Source: a virus | Length of the DNA: 28,584 nt | Direction: 5' to 3' (one strand) | Virus record (IMG/VR): IMGVR_UViG_3300027741_000211 | Coordinates: 1-28,584 of that record | Shown: positions 1 through 7,664 of the stretch, one piece after another | Position numbering within the stretch: position 1 is the first letter of the stretch | Layout: each line of letters begins with the position of its first letter | The notes under the pieces: model-generated | Databases searched by the model: none | What the model was told of the DNA's origin: nothing | The model's input: the letters and a program-made list of their open reading frames with translations, nothing else | Program-made: the position numbers and the translations under genes

Positions 1-120
1 AACTTTAAGTTAAAAATAGACAAAGATGGGTCAGAAGACGGCAGCGAACCGGTTGAAAGCGAAGGCATGATCATTAGCGACCGTAACGAGTTAATGAAGA
101 AACTACTCAAGAAAGACTAA
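1..120 (+). CDS. C-terminal fragment of an unknown late gene
   Basis: The window opens inside a reading frame in frame 1 that runs 39 codons to a TAA at 118-120. The visible tail is strongly charged (KIDKDGSEDGSEPVESEG, then a Lys/Leu-rich end). No domain can be named from so little. It lies directly upstream of, and co-directional with, a probable head protein and the terminase, so a structural (neck or head) role is plausible by position only. Its stop codon overlaps the late-promoter-like motif of the next gene. Confidence 0.6.
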   Translation, partial: NFKLKIDKDGSEDGSEPVESEGMIISDRNELMKKLLKKD

Positions 121-123
121 ATA
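116..123 (+). promoter_or_regulatory. Late-promoter-like TAAATA motif
   Basis: ACTAAATA matches 6 of 8 bases of the T4 late promoter TATAAATA and ends 7 nt before the ATG at 131. There is no Shine-Dalgarno sequence between it and the ATG. If it works like a T4 late -10 element, transcription would start at or next to the start codon. Confidence 0.4.
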
Positions 124-130
124 CTGCATT

Positions 131-739
131 ATGACAGACTTTAAACAATATCTAACAGAATCCACTAAAGAATACGACTACAGAATTAAAGTAGCCGGCG
201 ATCTAAGTGAAGATTTTGCAGCTAGATTAGAAACAGCACTAAAAAAATATGAAGTCAAATCATTGTCAAAAGGCAAAAAAACTCCTATACAGGAAGTGCC
301 ATTAGATTTTCCAAATTTAAAAAATACTGCAGTAACTATATTTGAATTAAAAACACTGTATCCAGCATCGGTATTTGAAATGCATTCATACATTGCTGAC
401 TCGATGAGATTACAATTTCCCATGATTGTCGTGAGAAGACCTGGGGAGCCCACAGAACAATATCAAGAAGAAATGAAAACTAAAGAAACTTCAGAATTTA
501 AATCAATGTTACAAGACGTAGAATACAAAGATGCTCCAAAAGTAAAAGCTGACGAAGTGTATGGAGACAAAGCCAATCAAAGTTTATTAAAAGAATTATT
601 AAAGGCAAGAAAAGAAAAAACAGAATTTGCTGCTAAACCCAAGGTGGAGCAGGAAGTACAAAAAAACGAAGGCGATAAAAAAAATACAGGATCGGCTCTT
701 AAACCTTTAAAAGGTAATCCAGATCCAATCAAAAGGTAA
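131..739 (+). CDS. Putative packaged head protein with capsid-targeting-like N-terminus
   Basis: This is a 202-residue charged protein. Residues 1-11 (MTDFKQYLTES) align position by position with the capsid-targeting peptide of T4 internal proteins (MKTYQEFIAEA, from memory): aromatic at 4 and 7, Leu/Ile at 8, Glu at 10, small residue at 11. The L-T-E segment also fits the T4 prohead protease rule of cleavage after Leu/Ile-x-Glu, predicting a cut after residue 10. Residues 15-105 look like a compact mixed alpha/beta domain, while 130-202 is a Lys/Glu-rich, probably disordered tail. It sits just upstream of another virion-like gene and terminase. Function is unknown; a packaged or core protein is the inference. 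Confidence 0.6.
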   Translation: MTDFKQYLTESTKEYDYRIKVAGDLSEDFAARLETALKKYEVKSLSKGKKTPIQEVPLDFPNLKNTAVTIFELKTLYPASVFEMHSYIADSMRLQFPMIVVRRPGEPTEQYQEEMKTKETSEFKSMLQDVEYKDAPKVKADEVYGDKANQSLLKELLKARKEKTEFAAKPKVEQEVQKNEGDKKNTGSALKPLKGNPDPIKR

Positions 740-745
740 TAACTT

Positions 746-1888
746 ATGCACATGATCGACATCTTAACAAGACTTAAACAAATTCAAGAAAATAATCCAA
801 ACCTTAATGTTGGAGATGCAATATCAAACGTTGAGAGAACCAACGGTGCAGTTGCTGAAAAAGCAAAAAATCCATATGCAATCGGAATGGCGGCTGCTAT
901 GAAGAGCACAGGAGATACCCCCCCTCTTAAAAAATCTACAATCACTAAAGCTCATGACATTGCCAAAGGTGTTGAAAAGAACGAAGACGAAATGGACGAA
1001 ACCATGACAAAGAAACATTTTCAACATGTTGCTGATACATTAAAACAAATTGAAGATCCAAAAAAACGTGCAGAATATGCTAAACATCACTCAGCCATAT
1101 TCCAACATTCCAATCCACGCTTCGATCATGCAAAATTCATGAAGGCAGCCGGGGTAGATGAAATGGAAGAAGGACAAGTTAAGGGGTGGTTAATGGACAT
1201 GGAATCAGATGCTGTGGATATGACCAGAGAAGCATTTATTAAGAAACACGGACAATCACAAGCTCATGTGTGGGATAAAGTACACAAAGAAGAAAAAGAA
1301 AATGAAGCAGTGCAAGAAGCAGGCAAAGCAAAACCAGACTTCTTAGATTTTGACAAAGATGGCAACACAAAGGAACCTATGAAAAAAGCTATACAAGATA
1401 AAAAAACTAAAACAAACGAATCGGTTATTATTGCCACAGACAATCCAGCAGAAGCATCTATGATGATGAGATTATTACAATTAGCAGGTGTTAAAACTGT
1501 TGACCAAAGTATGTTAAATCAACCAGAAGTACAAGCCGATGAAGATTATGCCAATACTCCAAATGAAAAAATTCAATCAGTGGACGATTTGGTTAACTCT
1601 AATTCCGGCGGAATCAATAAACAAAAAATTCAAGCCAATCCAAACAACATCGCTGACAATCCATTAGCTATGGGCAAACTTGGTAAAATGTCTGCTCCGG
1701 CAGTGAATATTGGAGAAGGTGAAATTACAGAAGAACAATTGTCAAACAGTCTAAGAGCACAATACGAAAGTTTCAAACAAACATATCAAGAAGCTAGTAA
1801 AGCTAAACCAGACTTCTTAGATGTGGATAAAGATGGCAACAAAACAGAGCCAATGAAAAAGGCCTTTAAAGATAAAGAAAAAAAGTAA
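746..1888 (+). CDS. Unknown virion-type protein with duplicated DxDxDG motif
   Basis: This 380-residue acidic/lysine-rich protein has two near-identical segments at residues 194-220 and 352-380. Each contains KAKPDFLD followed by D-x-D-K-D-G-N and then E-P-M-K-K-A. The spaced aspartates (201/203/205 and 359/361/363, each followed by Gly) look like a calcium-binding EF/dockerin-type loop, although the usual Glu at loop position 12 is not in place. Residues 226-251 are a hydrophobic helical segment with many methionines ending in LLQLAGVK, a motif type also found in the 963-residue protein downstream. The ATG at 746 is favoured over the one at 752 because an AAGG lies 9 nt upstream. Its place between a head-type protein and terminase suggests a virion component; function is unknown. 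Confidence 0.6.
   Translation: MHMIDILTRLKQIQENNPNLNVGDAISNVERTNGAVAEKAKNPYAIGMAAAMKSTGDTPPLKKSTITKAHDIAKGVEKNEDEMDETMTKKHFQHVADTLKQIEDPKKRAEYAKHHSAIFQHSNPRFDHAKFMKAAGVDEMEEGQVKGWLMDMESDAVDMTREAFIKKHGQSQAHVWDKVHKEEKENEAVQEAGKAKPDFLDFDKDGNTKEPMKKAIQDKKTKTNESVIIATDNPAEASMMMRLLQLAGVKTVDQSMLNQPEVQADEDYANTPNEKIQSVDDLVNSNSGGINKQKIQANPNNIADNPLAMGKLGKMSAPAVNIGEGEITEEQLSNSLRAQYESFKQTYQEASKAKPDFLDVDKDGNKTEPMKKAFKDKEKK
1325..1405 (+). repeat. Coding repeat copy 1 (KAKPDFLD-DxDG module)
   Basis: First copy of a roughly 27-codon repeat inside the 380-residue protein. It shares an exact 18-nt block (1331-1348) with copy 2, and the protein similarity extends well beyond it, so it is an old internal duplication rather than a recent slip. 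Confidence 0.75.
1799..1885 (+). repeat. Coding repeat copy 2, at the C-terminus
   Basis: Second copy of the module. The exact 18-nt match is at 1805-1822. It forms the extreme C-terminus of the protein and ends in a lysine-rich tail just before the TAA. Confidence 0.75.
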
Positions 1889-1968
1889 AAATACTTGTAA
1901 AGTTAATAACAACAGGTTAATTTTACCAAACATCCATTATCTATATACGAGCATGTCTTTGTTTTACA

Positions 1969-1976
1969 CTTAAATA
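1969..1976 (+). promoter_or_regulatory. Late-promoter-like motif before terminase
   Basis: CTTAAATA lies in the 94-nt gap 1889-1982 and ends 6 nt before the terminase ATG. No Shine-Dalgarno sequence is visible between 1950 and 1982. I see nothing else convincing in this gap. Confidence 0.4.
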
Positions 1977-1982
1977 ATAGTC

Positions 1983-3578
1983 ATGGCATACATATCATTA
2001 GACAGTGATCAGATAAAAAAAGCACATAAAAAGCACAAATATACTACCGAGCAAGTATTAAAATTAGAGCAGTGCATGGATCCTAAAACAGGGCCTCTTT
2101 ATTTCATGAAAGAATTCATGAGGATACAACATCCGACCAAAGGAGAAATGGCATTTGCTCCATTTCCTTATCAAGAAAGATTGATCGAGAGTTACAATAG
2201 TCACCGATTTTCTATTGCTATGTTACCACGACAAACAGGTAAGACCACGTGTGCTTCGGGTTATCTATTATGGTATGCTATGTTCAAACCCGATTCGCAG
2301 ATACTAATTGCAGCACACAAATATCAAGGAGCATCAGATATTATGAGCAGGGTAAGATATGCTTATGAAATGTTACCGTCATGGATCAAAGCAGGAGTTA
2401 CACAATACAATAGAAATTCTATAGAATTTGATAATGGTTCTAAAATTATGGCAACCACTACCACAGAGAACACAGGTAGAGGTATGTCCCTTTCTTTAAT
2501 ATATTGCGATGAGTTTGCATTCGTTCAACCGCCCGAGAAAGCCAAAGAGTTTTGGACTTCTCTATCTCCTACATTGAGTACAGGAGGTAAATGTTTAATT
2601 ACTTCCACGCCAAACTCAGATGAAGATCAATTTGCATTAATTTGGAAAGAAGCCTGCAAGAGATATGATGAGTACGGCAACGACACCACAGTAGGAACTA
2701 ATGGTTTCTATGCTATGAGAGCTCACTGGTCAGAACACCCAGATCGAGATGAGAAATGGGCCGAACAAGAGAGAAGTCGAATTGGAGAAGAACGATTCCG
2801 TAGAGAGCATGAGTGCGAATTCTTAATTTTCGATGAAACATTAATTTCTAGTATAAAGTTAATGGAGTTAGAAGGCAAAGATCCTATATTGAATATGGGG
2901 CAAGTACGTTGGTGGAAAACACCCATACCAGGCAATGCCTATATGGTAGCACTGGATCCTAGTTTGGGCACAGGAGGAGACTTTGCAGCTATACAGATAT
3001 TTGAATTGCCAAGTTTTGAACAAGTGGGAGAATGGCATAACAACACCACACCTGCCAATCAACAGATTAGAATATTACAAGGCATAACCAAACACATCTA
3101 TGATTCAATCGTAGAAAAAAATCCCACAGAGACTCCCGCAATATATTACAGTATGGAGAATAACACATTAGGTGAAGCAGTGTTATTAAGAGTCATGGAC
3201 ATAGGAGAAGAGAATATTCACGGACAGTTTGTAAGTGAACCCATCAGAAAAGGACATCGTAGAAAATTCCGAAGAGGATTTAACACCACTGCTAAACATA
3301 AAATAGCAGCCTGTACCAAATTTAAAGAGTTAGTAGAAGCAGGCAAAATGAAAATTAATAGCAAACCGTTGATATCGGAGTTAAAAGACTTTGTGGCATC
3401 TGGCATATCATTCAAAGGCAAGCCAGGACAACACGATGACCTAGTGAGTGCTTGTTTATTAATGACTCGTATGATGCAGGTGTTAGCCACATTTGACCCT
3501 AAAATATTTGAAAGATGGACTGATAGAACCACCGAATGGACAGTACCAATGCCTATCTTTGCTAACCTAGGTACGTAA
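1983..3578 (+). CDS. terL: Terminase large subunit (gp17-like)
   Basis: ATP-driven motor and nuclease that pumps concatemeric DNA into the prohead and cuts it. At 531 residues it is close to the usual length for T4-like forms. The N-terminal ATPase domain shows Walker A LPRQTGKTT (81-89), Walker B LIYCDEFAF with acidic D176/E177, and the coupling motif ITSTPN (206-211). The C-terminal RNase H-like nuclease has its acidic residues at D325 (VALDPSLGTGGD), E392 (SMENNTLGEA) and D485/D486 (GQHDDLVSA). All expected catalytic groups are present and there is no intron or frameshift. It should act at the portal vertex. The short preceding TAAATA motif and the neighbouring virion-type genes indicate late expression. 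Confidence 0.97.
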   Translation: MAYISLDSDQIKKAHKKHKYTTEQVLKLEQCMDPKTGPLYFMKEFMRIQHPTKGEMAFAPFPYQERLIESYNSHRFSIAMLPRQTGKTTCASGYLLWYAMFKPDSQILIAAHKYQGASDIMSRVRYAYEMLPSWIKAGVTQYNRNSIEFDNGSKIMATTTTENTGRGMSLSLIYCDEFAFVQPPEKAKEFWTSLSPTLSTGGKCLITSTPNSDEDQFALIWKEACKRYDEYGNDTTVGTNGFYAMRAHWSEHPDRDEKWAEQERSRIGEERFRREHECEFLIFDETLISSIKLMELEGKDPILNMGQVRWWKTPIPGNAYMVALDPSLGTGGDFAAIQIFELPSFEQVGEWHNNTTPANQQIRILQGITKHIYDSIVEKNPTETPAIYYSMENNTLGEAVLLRVMDIGEENIHGQFVSEPIRKGHRRKFRRGFNTTAKHKIAACTKFKELVEAGKMKINSKPLISELKDFVASGISFKGKPGQHDDLVSACLLMTRMMQVLATFDPKIFERWTDRTTEWTVPMPIFANLGT

Positions 3579-3584
3579 TAAATA
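3577..3584 (+). promoter_or_regulatory. Late-promoter-like AATAAATA
   Basis: AATAAATA overlaps the terminase stop codon (3576-3578), matches 7 of 8 bases of TATAAATA and ends 4 nt before the next ATG (3589). No Shine-Dalgarno sequence lies next to that ATG. Confidence 0.42.
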
Positions 3585-3588
3585 CAGT

Positions 3589-6480
3589 ATGATTAAGCCC
3601 AAAACATCACAGGATTTATTCAATAAAATACGCAGCAAGTTCTCTAATATACAACTAGGAGACAGCGAAGGCAACGTAACAGCCGATCCAAAATCAGCAG
3701 TATTTTTTGATTTTGAATTCAGCGAAAATACAGATAATTTTGGTAGAGTAAGCATCAGCATAGCAGACGGAGAGAGCATGAAAGTGTTCTATAACCAAGG
3801 TTTAGTGGAGAAAATTGATGACACATCTAGAGCAGAATGGTATTCATTCCTTAAGGAATTAAAGGATTTTGCAGTAGAACACCAGGTAAGTTTTGATGTA
3901 AGAGACATTACAAAAAGCAACCTTACGCAGCAGGATTTTAAGAATCTTGCAGATACAAACAAAACGGTAAATACAGACAGTATGTCAGAAGAATTAAACA
4001 GAATTACACAACTAGCAGGTATTCCAGTAGCAGAGAGTTTAACTGGAACTAAAAAATCTTCTTATGAAAATCTAGACAAAACAAAATTAATAATCAGACA
4101 TGCAAAACCCGTGGACGAGAACGTACCAGGCTCTCGCAGCAGACAGATTAATAGTCTATATATTGAGAATGAGCAAGGCGAAAGATTTAAGTACCCATTA
4201 AAACATTTAGCAGGTGCAAGAGCAATGGCCCGACATGTGGCTAATAGTGGCGTACCGCATGACGAGTTTGGCAAACATATTATTAAAATGAGTGAACAGA
4301 TTGCTCAACTTAATAGTTTTGCTCGATATGCTACTAACAAAGATCAGTTAAACAACTCAGTAGGTGATATTATAAACAAGAGTAAACTTAAATTAGAGAG
4401 CATGAGAAATTATGTAAAAAATTTAAGCAAGCAAGCACACTATATGAACGCCAAAGAAAGTTTTCAACCTACTACTATCGCTGAATTAGATGATGCCACC
4501 AGAAATAGTCTAAGAGAAAAATTTACATTAAAACATCTTGATGATAAAGTAGAATCGGCCCTACCATTGATTCATTCTATTATGAAAGAATACAATGACA
4601 AAGATGGTGAAATGCCAACACCTGTGGATCATTCAGCAATGGTGCAATCATTCCTTGCTAACCCAGAAAAAAAATTAGTATTAAGAGTAGACCCTGCTGC
4701 TGACAAGATGTTAAAGATAACAAAATTTACAAATAAGAATACTATGTTGAGTTCTATTCTATCAGACATTGCATCAAGAATGTTAACTAGAAACGACGAA
4801 GAAGACAGAATTGCTAACTTTGCTAGCCAGGTAGCCGATGACATGGGCAACGAAGGAGCACCATTCTTCAAACCCAATGAGAATTACACAAGAAATAAAA
4901 AAATTGCAATACAGTTGGCAAAAAGATACATTGATGATTATAAAAAAATGCAACAAGATCCAGCATACGCTGATGAGATAAGACAAGACCCCAGCAAGTT
5001 TGCTCCTAAAAAAGATCGTCAAGGCAAAGCCAAAGGCGAAAGTGAAGAATTTGAAAAATGGGCAAATAGAACAGAATCTAAAGTGAATGAAGGTATTCAT
5101 TCTTTACCAGACGAAGATCATGCTGGTGAACATTTTAGTAAATTAAAAGATGTAATGAGTAAACATTTTCCAGTGGGCAACGAAGCAGTCAATGCTGTAT
5201 CAGTGTTACAGAGTTTAGGATTTGGTGATGATGAGTTATTTGATCAGTTAGGCGAACTAGCAGACCAAGAAGGACCAGATGCCTGTGCTTGTGAGACTGT
5301 TAAGGATTATATCATGAACACCCTATTAAAGAGTCCCAACATACAAAATTATTACACACCAGAACAGATCACAGCACTGCAAGACGCTGCATCTGCTGCG
5401 GATCAAAGAGCAGAGAAAGAGCCAGAAAAACAAACAGAACCGGCCATGGCAGGTCAAGAATCAGTAGCGGAAGCACCTGGCAGACCTATCATGATCGATG
5501 GCAAACAAGTGGACCTAAACACTGTGGAATACGAGATGCAAGATGCCAGTGATAATGTGTACGATTTACAAGATGCTCGATTTACAGATGGCACGGAGTT
5601 GTCTGGAGAGCAGATGGAAAAATTAATGGTTGATATGGACTTCAATGATTGGGTACAGCAAGATTATGCAGAAAGAGGAGCGGATGCAATGCAGGAAGCA
5701 CCGGCAGTGGACACTTCGGACATGACCATGGCAGGCATAGGACACGGAGAAAAAGAAGAAGTGCAACAAATATTAAACAAACACAAAGCAGATTTTGACA
5801 GAGTCAAAGCGGGCGATGAGCTGATGAATCATGACAATTTATACAGTGAATTGTTTTCTTATTACATGAGCAATGGAGAAATGCCGTATGAAGTTGTCAA
5901 AGCTAGACAAGGTGATCCAGAAACATGGCTTATGGATAGATTAGATAGCATGGGATTGTTAGAAACAGTTCAAGAAGAGACACAGGACAGCATCGATGAT
6001 GAGTATAGATTTCGTGATTGGTTAAAAAACACCCACAACAAAGAAGTGCACCAACTGACTCCACAAGAATACACAGTCATATCAAAACAATACAGAGACG
6101 AAAAAAATAAACAAGGCACCAAAACCGAAGGCAACGAGTTTGCCCAGGCAGTGCAAAAAGCCAAAGCAGCTGGTATGAAACCCGGCGACAAGTTTAAAGT
6201 GGCTGACAAGGAATATACACTTAAAGACGCCATAGAACTAGCGGGCCTACAATTGGAAGATTTTGATTTTACCGCGGAGAGCGTGGACGGTGGACCCACT
6301 GTTACACAAATGAGTGATCTTGAATTAGCCAACTTCCTACACACATCTGTGGCAGAAGTTAAAAAAGACAGAGAAGCTGCTGAAGAAGCTGCTGAAGAAT
6401 TAAATCAGAAGTATGCTAGCGATAATGAGTCGGTAAAAGAAAACGAGCTAGATATTATTAAAAGACTATCCGGTATATAA
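3589..6480 (+). CDS. Very large unknown protein, probable virion component
   Basis: A 963-residue, strongly acidic, mostly helical-looking protein with no enzyme motif I recognise. Residues 36-120 may form a small alpha/beta domain (SAVFFDFEF and following). Residues 132-145 carry MSEELNRITQLAGI, and shorter relatives of the L-x-x-I/L-x-x-L-A/S-G pattern recur (AIELAGLQ, and IIKRLSGI at the very C-terminus). A Glu-rich stretch (about residues 600-630) separates globular segments, and the last 60 residues are Ala/Glu coiled-coil-like. No signal peptide or membrane helix is seen. Its position after terminase under a late-like motif suggests a structural or packaged protein. Similar large proteins beside terminase are familiar from marine T4-like phages, but I know of no assigned role. 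Confidence 0.55.
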   Translation: MIKPKTSQDLFNKIRSKFSNIQLGDSEGNVTADPKSAVFFDFEFSENTDNFGRVSISIADGESMKVFYNQGLVEKIDDTSRAEWYSFLKELKDFAVEHQVSFDVRDITKSNLTQQDFKNLADTNKTVNTDSMSEELNRITQLAGIPVAESLTGTKKSSYENLDKTKLIIRHAKPVDENVPGSRSRQINSLYIENEQGERFKYPLKHLAGARAMARHVANSGVPHDEFGKHIIKMSEQIAQLNSFARYATNKDQLNNSVGDIINKSKLKLESMRNYVKNLSKQAHYMNAKESFQPTTIAELDDATRNSLREKFTLKHLDDKVESALPLIHSIMKEYNDKDGEMPTPVDHSAMVQSFLANPEKKLVLRVDPAADKMLKITKFTNKNTMLSSILSDIASRMLTRNDEEDRIANFASQVADDMGNEGAPFFKPNENYTRNKKIAIQLAKRYIDDYKKMQQDPAYADEIRQDPSKFAPKKDRQGKAKGESEEFEKWANRTESKVNEGIHSLPDEDHAGEHFSKLKDVMSKHFPVGNEAVNAVSVLQSLGFGDDELFDQLGELADQEGPDACACETVKDYIMNTLLKSPNIQNYYTPEQITALQDAASAADQRAEKEPEKQTEPAMAGQESVAEAPGRPIMIDGKQVDLNTVEYEMQDASDNVYDLQDARFTDGTELSGEQMEKLMVDMDFNDWVQQDYAERGADAMQEAPAVDTSDMTMAGIGHGEKEEVQQILNKHKADFDRVKAGDELMNHDNLYSELFSYYMSNGEMPYEVVKARQGDPETWLMDRLDSMGLLETVQEETQDSIDDEYRFRDWLKNTHNKEVHQLTPQEYTVISKQYRDEKNKQGTKTEGNEFAQAVQKAKAAGMKPGDKFKVADKEYTLKDAIELAGLQLEDFDFTAESVDGGPTVTQMSDLELANFLHTSVAEVKKDREAAEEAAEELNQKYASDNESVKENELDIIKRLSGI

Positions 6481-6495
6481 TACCAAATTCCCCAC

Positions 6496-6524
6496 TAGAC
6501 AACAGATAAATAAGTGTGTATATT
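6496..6524 (+). promoter_or_regulatory. Sigma70-like promoter upstream of gp32
   Basis: TAGACA (6496-6501), a 17-nt spacer, then TATATT (6519-6524): 5 of 6 matches to each of TTGACA and TATAAT at ideal spacing. Transcription would start near 6531, giving a leader of about 60 nt that begins just before the hairpin at 6534-6551. Confidence 0.5.
6505..6512 (+). promoter_or_regulatory. Late-promoter-like GATAAATA upstream of gp32
   Basis: GATAAATA matches 7 of 8 bases of TATAAATA and lies inside the spacer of the sigma70-like promoter. Unlike the other copies in this window it is 81 nt from the ATG, so any transcript from it would carry a normal leader. It may give gp32 a second, late transcript. 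Confidence 0.3.
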
Positions 6525-6533
6525 ATTCTTTAT

Positions 6534-6551
6534 GTCTAATATACATTAGGC
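6534..6551 (+). promoter_or_regulatory. Candidate gp32 translational operator hairpin
   Basis: GTCTAAT and ATTAGGC pair over 7 bp (one G-T) with a 4-nt loop ATAC. The segment 6517-6525 is also perfectly complementary to 6537-6545, giving a mutually exclusive 9-bp stem in longer transcripts. After the hairpin comes an A/C-rich stretch with little pairing potential (about 6551-6576), then AGGAGG (6581-6586) and the ATG at 6594. T4 gp32 represses its own translation by nucleating on a 5' structure and covering an unstructured A-rich ribosome site; this layout resembles that. Confidence 0.4.
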
Positions 6552-6593
6552 AAAAAACAAAAACAAACATAGGCACAATAGGAGGCTTACATC

Positions 6594-7589
6594 ATGGCTA
6601 CACTAGCTGAAATAAGAGCGAGATTAAAATCTCAAGAAGTGAATCGCTCCACTTCATCAACAGGCGGCGACAACGCCATCTATCCACACTGGAACATACA
6701 GGAAAATCAAGAAGCAGTAGTGCGTTTCTTACCTGACAAGGATCCAAATAACACTTTTTTCTGGACTGAAAGAGCAATGATCAAATTGCCTTTCGCCGGA
6801 GTTAAAGGACAAGCGGATTCAAGACCGGTGCAAGTACAAGTACCATGCATGGAAATGTATGGAGAAACGTGTCCAGTTCTAACTGAAGTTAGACCCTGGT
6901 TCAAAGACAAGTCAATGGAAGACATGGGCAGAAAATATTGGAAAAAGAAAAGTTATATATTCCAAGGTTTTGTGTTACAAAATCCATTAGCTGATGACAA
7001 AACATCAGAAAATCCAATTAGAAGATTCATTATTGGACCACAAATTTTTAACATAATCAGATCTGCGTTACTAGATCCAGAAATGGAAGAGTTACCAACT
7101 GATTACGTGAGAGGTGTGGATTTCAGAATAACCAAAACATCCAAAGGCGGATATGCTGATTACTCTACTTCTAAATGGAGCAGAAGAGAAAGAGCTCTAG
7201 ACGAAACAGAGAGAGCAGCGCTTGATAAGTTTGGACTGTTTAATCTGAATGACTTCAGACCCAAGAAGCCCACTGATGCAGAAGTAAAAATAATCAAAGA
7301 ATTATTTGAAAAATCTGTAGAAGGGGAGGCGTATGATCTAGAAAAATACGGTCAGTATTTTAGACCAGTAGGTGTATCAGCTATAACAAATAGCTCAACG
7401 CCAGTAAATGGATCAGCGTCAGTAAATGGATCAGTGACAGTATCAACTCCTGTAGAAGGAGAAGCAGTTGTTACCAAAGTAGAATCGGTAAAAGCGGCTC
7501 CTGCTGCGGCAGCACCTCAGCCATCAACTGATAGTGCTAAAAGAGCAGAAGATATCTTGAAATTGATTAGATCAAGACAAAGCAAATAA
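6594..7589 (+). CDS. gp32: Single-stranded DNA-binding protein (gp32-like)
   Basis: Coats single-stranded DNA during replication and recombination and loads UvsX with UvsY. It has 331 residues against about 300 in T4. The basic N-terminus (residues 1-20) fits the cooperativity domain. The core (about 28-260) is rich in aromatic and basic residues (YPHWNIQENQEAVVRFLP, PWFKDKSMEDMGRKYWKKKSY), as expected of the OB fold. Only C85 and C93 remain where T4 has a His-Cys3 zinc site, so zinc may not be bound. Residues 262-315 are a low-complexity Ser/Thr/Val/Ala linker. The C-terminus ends EDILKLIRSRQSK, not the acidic tail of T4. The start has a consensus AGGAGG. uvsX follows in the same direction. 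Confidence 0.88.
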   Translation: MATLAEIRARLKSQEVNRSTSSTGGDNAIYPHWNIQENQEAVVRFLPDKDPNNTFFWTERAMIKLPFAGVKGQADSRPVQVQVPCMEMYGETCPVLTEVRPWFKDKSMEDMGRKYWKKKSYIFQGFVLQNPLADDKTSENPIRRFIIGPQIFNIIRSALLDPEMEELPTDYVRGVDFRITKTSKGGYADYSTSKWSRRERALDETERAALDKFGLFNLNDFRPKKPTDAEVKIIKELFEKSVEGEAYDLEKYGQYFRPVGVSAITNSSTPVNGSASVNGSVTVSTPVEGEAVVTKVESVKAAPAAAAPQPSTDSAKRAEDILKLIRSRQSK

Positions 7590-7640
7590 CACTAATTTCC
7601 CTTTTGGCTCCAGTATTGACACTGGAGCCAATTAGTGTTA
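7587..7640 (+). terminator. Two-tier hairpin between gp32 and uvsX
   Basis: A perfect 11-bp stem (7604-7614 with 7621-7631, loop ATTGAC) sits on a second 9-bp stem (7587-7595 with 7632-7640), with the unpaired bases 7596-7603 bulged on the 5' side. The outer stem begins in the gp32 stop codon. No run of T follows, so it may be a factor-dependent terminator, an mRNA 3'-end stabiliser or a processing site rather than a classical intrinsic terminator. It overlaps the promoter of uvsX. Confidence 0.6.
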
Positions 7641-7644
7641 ATAT
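7616..7644 (+). promoter_or_regulatory. Sigma70-like promoter of uvsX
   Basis: A perfect -35 TTGACA (7616-7621) lies in the loop and first 3' stem base of the hairpin. After a 17-nt spacer comes TAATAT (7639-7644), 4 of 6 to TATAAT. The start site would be near 7651, about 14 nt before the ATG. An AGGAA at about 7653-7657 then serves as ribosome site. Confidence 0.5.
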
Positions 7645-7664
7645 AAGAACATAGGAATAAAAAA

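Noticed and set aside
4783-5100. Cys/Phe-rich minus-strand frame resembling a membrane protein
   Set aside because: The hydrophobic look comes from reading Lys/Glu-rich codons antisense (TTT, CTT, TTC); it is embedded in a real gene.
5970-6344. 124-codon open frame on the minus strand
   Set aside because: It lies fully inside the 963-residue gene, has Ser/Cys-rich antisense-type composition and no ribosome site.
6536-6551. H-type pseudoknot between loop ATAC (6541-6544) and upstream GTAT (6518-6521)
   Set aside because: The pairing is possible, but zero-length connecting loops make the topology unlikely; I kept only the hairpin and the alternative stem.
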